This document shows positions 16,009 through 19,071 of a DNA stretch of 19,071 nt, piece after piece. Each line of letters begins with the position of its first letter. The stretch's first letter is position 1. The DNA is taken from positions 1-19,071 of the forward strand of contig DAOTZS010000252.1 in NCBI GenBank assembly GCA_034434335.1, given 5' to 3'. This stretch comes from DAOTZS01 sp034434335. Lineage in GTDB: Bacteria; Chloroflexota; Anaerolineae; CG2-30-64-16. The notes under the pieces are model-generated. The model saw only the letters and a program-made list of their open reading frames with translations, ran no database searches and was not told where the DNA came from. The position numbers and the translations under genes are program-made.

Positions 16009-17241
16009 TCAGGCCGGCACGATCCTGATGAACTTGCGCCGGCCAATCTGGATGATCGGCCGCTGAGCGGGGTCTACGGGCAGGTTGAAGTCGCTGACCC
16101 TTTCACCGTCCACCCTGACCCCGCCCTGCTGGACCAGGCGACGCACCTCGCTCTTGCTGCTGGCCAGCCCAGCATCGGTCAGGACATCGGCCAGGGGGGT
16201 CGGCACTGCCAGGGGAAAATCTGGTATGGCAGGTGGGAGCTCGCGCTGCTGGAAGACGGTGCGGAAGTGCTCCTCAGCCGCGGCTGCAGCCTGGGGGCCG
16301 TGAAAAGCTTCTACGATCTCCGCGGCGAGCTGCATCTTCAGATCGCGCGGGTGGAGCTGGCCCGCTTCTAGCAGCGCAAAGCGGCGGGCAATGTCGTCCG
16401 GTGTCCAGCGGGTGACCAGGTCGGCGTAGTTGCGCATGGCACTGTCGGGGATGCTCATGATTTTGCCGAACATTACCTCAGGTGGCTCGTTGATGCCGAT
16501 GTGGTTGCCGGTGGTCTTGCTCATGCGCAGCACACCATCTGTCCCGACCAGGATGGGGAGGGTCAGGATGGTTTGAGGGCGCAGGCCGAAGGCCTCCATC
16601 AACTTGCGGCCAGCCAGCAGGTTGAAGAGCTGGTCGGTGCCACCGATCTGCACATCAGTCCTGGTGGCCACTGCGTCGTAACCCTGCATCAGCGCGTAGA
16701 AGAACTCATGGAGCCAGATGGGATCGCCCCGTTCCAGGCGCTGGGCAAAGTTCTCGCGCACCAGGAACTGTTGCACGGTGAAGTTGGAGGCCAGCTCGAT
16801 GATGTCCTTGAAGGTGAGCTTTGCCAGCCAGTCGCCGTTGTACATGACCAGGGTGCGTTGGGGATCGAGCACCTTCCATGCCTGGTCGGTGAAGGTGCGG
16901 GCATATTCGCGCACTTCTGCCTCGGTCAACTTGCGCCGGGCGGACGTTTTATCGCTGGGGTCGCCGATCAAGGCGGTAAACGATCCGATGAGGAAGATGA
17001 CTTCATGGCCCAGTTCCTGGAATTGGGCCAGTTTGCGCATCGGCACGGTATGGCCCAGGTGCAGGTCACTGGCGGTGGGATCGAAACCGCAGTAGACACG
17101 CAGGGGGCGGTTGGTGCGGGCCGATTCGGCCAGGCGCTCCCGCAGTTCGGCTTCCATGGTGGCGCGGGTCTGTTCATCGCCGAAATCGGCCCCGCGCATC
17201 AGGATGGCGAGTTGTTCGTCAACGGGTCGAAAGGAGCTCAT
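16009..17241 (-). CDS. tyrS: Tyrosyl-tRNA synthetase
   Basis: This 410-residue class I synthetase charges tRNA-Tyr with tyrosine. The HIGH motif is HLGH (61-64). The Tyr pocket segment is FYALMQGYDA (181-190), followed by DVQIGGTDQLFN, and the KMSKS loop reads RMSKT (239-243), followed by TGNHIGI. The C-terminal S4 RNA-binding domain (about 347-405; PLADVLTDAGLASSKSEVRRLVQQGGVRVDG) ends the protein. The start ATG at 17241 has GGAG about 8 bases upstream. The gene has its own near-consensus promoter and a leader of about 225 nt with an apparent attenuator. A REP-like palindrome follows the stop codon, and then the giant surface protein gene on the same strand after 183 bp. Confidence 0.97.
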   Translation of the reverse strand: MSSFRPVDEQLAILMRGADFGDEQTRATMEAELRERLAESARTNRPLRVYCGFDPTASDLHLGHTVPMRKLAQFQELGHEVIFLIGSFTALIGDPSDKTSARRKLTEAEVREYARTFTDQAWKVLDPQRTLVMYNGDWLAKLTFKDIIELASNFTVQQFLVRENFAQRLERGDPIWLHEFFYALMQGYDAVATRTDVQIGGTDQLFNLLAGRKLMEAFGLRPQTILTLPILVGTDGVLRMSKTTGNHIGINEPPEVMFGKIMSIPDSAMRNYADLVTRWTPDDIARRFALLEAGQLHPRDLKMQLAAEIVEAFHGPQAAAAAEEHFRTVFQQRELPPAIPDFPLAVPTPLADVLTDAGLASSKSEVRRLVQQGGVRVDGERVSDFNLPVDPAQRPIIQIGRRKFIRIVPA

Positions 17242-17330
17242 GCGTGTACTCCGTGTTTTGGGTATGGCAAGGATGGGTTGCTCAGATCACTGGCTGCTGT
17301 CCACAGACGGAACGGTGTGGCTGTCATGGT

Positions 17331-17367
17331 ACAAAAACAAAACAGCGCGGCCGATGCCGCGCTGTTT
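17331..17367 (-). terminator. Intrinsic terminator (attenuator) in the tyrS leader
   Basis: On the minus strand an 11-bp perfect stem AAACAGCGCGG/CCGCGCTGTTT (17357-17367 with 17340-17350; loop CATCGG) runs into the U-rich tail TTGTTTTTG. It lies about 90 bases before the tyrS start, inside the leader, so it should end many transcripts early unless it is prevented from forming. In the plus direction no U-tract follows, so it acts only towards tyrS. Confidence 0.8.
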
Positions 17368-17392
17368 CAGGCGCTGCAACCGCCGGACATGC

Positions 17393-17467
17393 TCAGTCAC
17401 CAGGAGGGGCGTTACCGCCCCCCGAATACGAGTACAGAGGCTGCTGAGGTAGGAATAGCTTGATCAT
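17393..17467 (-). CDS. Putative tyrS leader peptide (24 codons, Tyr-Ser-Tyr)
   Basis: ATG at 17467 opens a 24-codon ORF that ends in TGA at 17393-17395. It begins MIKLFLPQQP, has L-Y-S-Y-S at residues 11-15 (Tyr codons TAC 17432-17434 and TAT 17426-17428), and ends GGGNAPPGD. The predicted transcript start falls on the A of the ATG, which would make it a leaderless message; the only upstream ribosome-like bases (GAGG) are too close. A stable hairpin (17404-17423) starts two bases after the second Tyr codon, and a terminator follows downstream before tyrS. This is the layout of a ribosome-sensing attenuator like trpL or pheL. Two tyrosines in 24 codons could still be chance, so the call is tentative. 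Confidence 0.5.
   Translation of the reverse strand: MIKLFLPQQPLYSYSGGGNAPPGD
17404..17423 (-). promoter_or_regulatory. Leader hairpin next to the Tyr codons, with an alternative pairing
   Basis: The minus strand forms GGGGCG-GTAA-CGCCCC (17406-17421), extendable by a G-U and a G-C pair. The downstream arm GTAACGCC (17408-17415) can instead pair with GGCGGTTGC (17376-17384) with one bulge. A ribosome paused on the Tyr codons would cover the first arm and favour the second pairing. I could not find a clean pairing that removes the terminator's first arm, so the switch mechanism is incomplete. Confidence 0.45.
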
Positions 17468-17473
17468 GGCCTC

Positions 17474-17502
17474 ATCATAGCATAGCACCAGCAGCCTGTC
17501 AA
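17474..17502 (-). promoter_or_regulatory. Sigma-70-type promoter of tyrS and its leader
   Basis: A perfect TTGACA (17497-17502) and TATGAT (17474-17479) are spaced by 17 bases. Six bases later is the ATG of the leader ORF at 17467, which is where +1 is expected. Confidence 0.85.
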
Positions 17503-17536
17503 AGGCAGCAGTTATGTAGTTGCACCATGCTGTACT

Positions 17537-17558
17537 CCCGCCCCCAATCGGGGGCGGG
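17537..17558. repeat. GC-rich perfect palindrome, copy 1
   Basis: Nine-base arms CCCGCCCCC and GGGGGCGGG flank an AATC loop. It lies between two divergent genes, where a terminator is not needed, and has no U-tract. Nearly the same palindrome occurs at 19018-19042, and both have GTTGCACCA upstream (17519-17527 and 18953-18961). Confidence 0.75.
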
Positions 17559-17601
17559 GGAATCCTTTGAAAGTGGAATGTCTGGGCTACGAGGTGCGAC
17601 C

Positions 17602-17714
17602 CCTTCAGGCCTCTGAAGCTCTTTGCGGGGGCTCTTCACCTCCGTACCCCGTATGGGCGGGGCACGAGTGGCCAGGCGCCAAATCGCCTGGCTGGGTGAT
17701 GAGTCCTCTGAAGG
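17602..17714 (+). ncRNA. Candidate structured leader RNA (three-way junction) of unknown class
   Basis: Nested complementarities: P1 CCTTCAG (17602-17608) with CTGAAGG (17708-17714); P2 CTCTTCACC (17632-17640) with GGTGATGAG (17695-17703), one mismatch; P3 CCCCG-TATGGG-CGGGG (17647-17662), extendable outward to 17640-17668; P4 GCCAGGCG-CCAAAT-CGCCTGGC (17671-17692). P2, P3 and P4 meet in a tight three-way junction. P1 competes with a local hairpin CTTCAG-GCCT-CTGAAG (17603-17618), which is how a switch might work. It lies 217 bases upstream of the LysM-PA14 start. I do not recognise it as a known riboswitch, and its transcription is not shown. Confidence 0.4.
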
Positions 17715-17820
17715 TTTGATTTGCCACGGAACTATTTGGCCCTTTTTGCGTCTATATTTGTGGAGAAAGCAGGATCATGCCCCATGACCCGCTTTCGTTT
17801 GAACGTCCGTCGCTTTGCAA

Positions 17821-17874
17821 GTGGCACACAGCCTGCCGCCATGGCCTCAGGCCGCAGGCGGAGTGGTCTGCCAC
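17821..17874 (+). other. Long stem-loop in the LysM-PA14 leader
   Basis: The outer arms are GTGGCA (17821-17826) and TGCCAC (17869-17874). The inner arms are GCCTGC (17831-17836) and GCAGGC (17854-17859), continued by three more pairs. It ends 45 bases before the Shine-Dalgarno sequence, so it could affect message stability or translation. There is no U-tract. Confidence 0.4.
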
Positions 17875-17930
17875 GTTCGGCTGCCATTTTCGGGCTAGAG
17901 TCCCCTGCGTCTCGTAAGAAGGAGGTAGCT

Positions 17931-18740
17931 ATGCAAGCTCTTATTCGGAAGCGCCTTGGTGTAGTTCTGATCATTGCTATCCTGTTGAGTGCCATCCTGG
18001 TGCCAACAGCGGCGGCAGCCAGCCGCATTCACATCGTGCGGCCTGGGGAGACTCTATACGGAATTGCCCGGATGTACGGGGTGGATGTATACGAGTTGGC
18101 CCGGGCCAACGGCATCTACAACCTGAATCGTATCTATGTCGGGCAGCGGCTGGTGATCCCTGACGGCGCACCACCAGGGCCAGTCTACTATACGGTCCGC
18201 CGTGGGGACACGCTCTCGCGCATCGCCGCCCGCTTTGGCACCACTGTCTGGGCCTTGATGCAATTGAACGGCATCCGCAACCCGAACCTGATCTATGTGG
18301 GCCAGGTGCTGTTGATACGACGTGGTGCCCCACCGCCGCCTCCACCGCCCCCGCCTCCACCTCCAGGTGGCTGGCAGGCCCAGTACTTCAACAACCGTGA
18401 CCTGGCCGGCGCGCCGGTGCTCACCAGGACCGATGCCAACATTGACTTCAACTGGGGTTATGGTTCCCCCGCTCCCCAGGTTTACGCTGACAACTTCTCG
18501 GCCCGCTGGACGCGTACTTTCAATATGACCGGCGGCACCTATCGCATCAGCGCCACGGTGGACGACGGCATCCGAGTGTATATTGACAGCGTGCTGGTCA
18601 TAGATGCCTGGCAGGTACAGGCCGTGACGACCTATACCCGCGATGTGGTGATTGCCGCCGGCAGTCACACCTTTGTGGTGGAGTATTTCGAGGCCGAAGG
18701 GCTGGCCGAGGTCCATCTGACCTCGACCAAGTTGTATTGA
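17931..18740 (+). CDS. Secreted protein with two LysM modules and a PA14 domain
   Basis: This 269-residue protein starts at ATG 17931 after a perfect AAGGAGG (17919-17925). A signal peptide (1-30) ends ...PTAAAA before SRIHIV. LysM 1 (about 32-76) and LysM 2 (about 85-130) both show the V-R-GDTL/ETL...IA..YG/FG...NG and IYVGQ..L-I pattern of peptidoglycan-binding LysM. A run of 12 prolines (134-145) leads into a PA14-type beta domain (148-266; WQAQYFNNRDLAG...DDGIRVYIDSVLVIDAW), a fold that usually binds sugars. The protein should be exported, held in the wall by the LysM modules, and present a carbohydrate-binding head. There is no catalytic domain. It is monocistronic as far as the window shows, with a long structured leader. 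Confidence 0.93.
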   Translation: MQALIRKRLGVVLIIAILLSAILVPTAAAASRIHIVRPGETLYGIARMYGVDVYELARANGIYNLNRIYVGQRLVIPDGAPPGPVYYTVRRGDTLSRIAARFGTTVWALMQLNGIRNPNLIYVGQVLLIRRGAPPPPPPPPPPPPGGWQAQYFNNRDLAGAPVLTRTDANIDFNWGYGSPAPQVYADNFSARWTRTFNMTGGTYRISATVDDGIRVYIDSVLVIDAWQVQAVTTYTRDVVIAAGSHTFVVEYFEAEGLAEVHLTSTKLY

Positions 18741-18779
18741 GCCCATCAAGGCCGTTTCCCCGTTATTTCCTCACCTGCT

Positions 18780-18808
18780 TTGACAAAGGCCCTATCTTGC
18801 CGTAGAAT
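18780..18808 (+). promoter_or_regulatory. Near-consensus sigma-70 promoter with no visible gene
   Basis: A perfect TTGACA (18780-18785) and TAGAAT (18803-18808) are 17 bases apart, with the start expected near 18815. The first thing transcribed would be the REP-like hairpin. Either the gene lies beyond the window or the product is a small RNA. Confidence 0.6.
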
Positions 18809-18835
18809 AAATTAGTTGGAAGTGGCAAGCTCAAC

Positions 18836-18887
18836 AGGTGCCAGGCACGGGAGACTCCGTTCAGGGGCGCAGAAGTGCCTGGCACCT
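18836..18887. repeat. REP-like inverted repeat with GGTGCCAGGCAC/GTGCCTGGCACC arms
   Basis: The arms AGGTGCCAGGCAC (18836-18848) and GTGCCTGGCACCT (18875-18887) are perfect 13-bp inverted copies with a 26-base loop. Each arm is itself close to palindromic. Such motifs are known from REP elements mobilised by TnpA-REP (RAYT) transposases; no transposase is in the window. Confidence 0.75.
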
Positions 18888-19017
18888 TATTCCCTGGTGT
18901 CATATTGTGGTGGAAGCGCGCTGGGCACTCCGGCGCGCCCCGATTTATGGGGGTTGCACCAAACTAGTGCTTTGTAAAACTGGATTCTACACTTTCCGGA
19001 TTGACCCCCACCCCCGG

Positions 19018-19042
19018 CCCCGCCCCCTATCAGGGGGCGGGG
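19018..19042. repeat. GC-rich perfect palindrome, copy 2
   Basis: Ten-base arms CCCCGCCCCC and GGGGGCGGGG flank a TATCA loop. It matches the palindrome at 17537-17558 in design, and the pair brackets the LysM-PA14 gene. Confidence 0.75.
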
Positions 19043-19071
19043 AGATCGGCATTAAGGGGGTTTCTGGGGCG

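Larger units (their letters stand above)
17503..17930. other. Long intergenic/leader region before the LysM-PA14 gene
   Basis: There is no protein gene here. In-frame upstream codons (from 17721) exist but read as an Arg- and Pro-rich chance extension ahead of a clean signal peptide. The region holds a GC palindrome (17537-17558), a three-way-junction-like fold (17602-17714), an AT-rich TATATT (17753-17758) with no good -35, and a long stem GTGGCA...TGCCAC (17821-17874) with an inner GCCTGC/GCAGGC helix. No strong promoter for the LysM gene was found, so the transcript start is unknown. Confidence 0.6.
18741..19071. other. Intergenic region to the right end, with a promoter and palindromes but no gene
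   Basis: No ORF with a ribosome site is visible. It contains a strong plus-strand promoter (18780-18808), a REP-like inverted repeat (18836-18887), GTTGCACCA (18953-18961) and a GC palindrome (19018-19042). No clear intrinsic terminator follows the LysM-PA14 stop codon. Confidence 0.6.

Noticed and set aside
17242..17502. T-box riboswitch in the tyrS leader
   Set aside because: The conserved TGGNACCGCG element is not present on the minus strand before the terminator, and no clear stem I with AG bulge could be made out. The short ORF and hairpins explain the region better.
17537..17558. Intrinsic terminator reading of the GC palindrome
   Set aside because: It lies between two divergent genes and has no U-tract on either side.
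17694..17712. Hammerhead ribozyme core (a GATGAGTCC string)
   Set aside because: The matching CGAAA strand and the cleavage-site triplet are missing at the right places. The bases are already used by the P2 helix.
17721..17930. 70-codon N-terminal extension of the LysM-PA14 protein
   Set aside because: The extension would bury a normal signal peptide. A perfect AAGGAGG precedes the ATG at 17931.

Overview
The window looks like chromosomal DNA from a GC-rich Chloroflexota bacterium, most likely of the Anaerolineae/Caldilineae type. This is inferred from gene style, not from a marker gene. The clues are very large secreted proteins with Thr-Pro linkers, LysM lipoproteins, an O-antigen-ligase membrane protein fused to a glycosidase-like domain, and a C-terminus of the YLPVI type. 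Most housekeeping genes and sigma-70-like promoters are intact. I see no phage genes, transposase or CRISPR array.

Layout, left to right. (1) 1-349, minus: the start of a lipoprotein that runs off the left end. (2) 350-952: mostly non-coding, with a 51-codon ORF that may be a remnant of a flippase gene. (3) 953-5041, plus: a promoter, a 1022-residue glycosidase-like/O-antigen-ligase fusion, and a UDP-glucuronate decarboxylase-like gene, which together form an exopolysaccharide operon. (4) 5120-8562, plus: a promoter, an unusual cysteine-rich Crp/Fnr regulator, lepA, and rsmA (ksgA), tightly packed. (5) 10316-8559, minus: a promoter, a LysM lipoprotein and a PlsC-type acyltransferase. The plsC stop codon overlaps the rsmA stop codon. 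(6) 15825-10330, minus: one 1831-residue modular surface protein with a TIM-barrel-like region, two CBM9-like domains, an Asp-box propeller and two SdrD/B-like domains joined by Thr-Pro linkers. (7) 17502-16009, minus: tyrS behind a near-consensus promoter and a leader of about 225 nt. (8) 17503-18740, plus: a long structured leader and a secreted LysM-LysM-PA14 protein. (9) 18741-19071: non-coding, with a promoter and two palindromic repeats.

The most notable item is the tyrS leader. It has a TTGACA-17-TATGAT promoter whose predicted +1 falls on the A of an ATG. This opens a 24-codon ORF with a Tyr-Ser-Tyr core, followed at once by a hairpin and later by an intrinsic terminator, and then by tyrS. 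This looks like leader-peptide attenuation of tyrosyl-tRNA synthetase, and no T-box motif is visible. Two other items stand out: a three-way-junction RNA fold ahead of the LysM-PA14 gene, and a set of REP-like palindromes around tyrS and that gene.

Taken together the genes fall into two themes: envelope and exopolysaccharide building (ligase fusion, UXS, PlsC, LysM proteins, giant surface protein) and translation (LepA, RsmA, TyrS).
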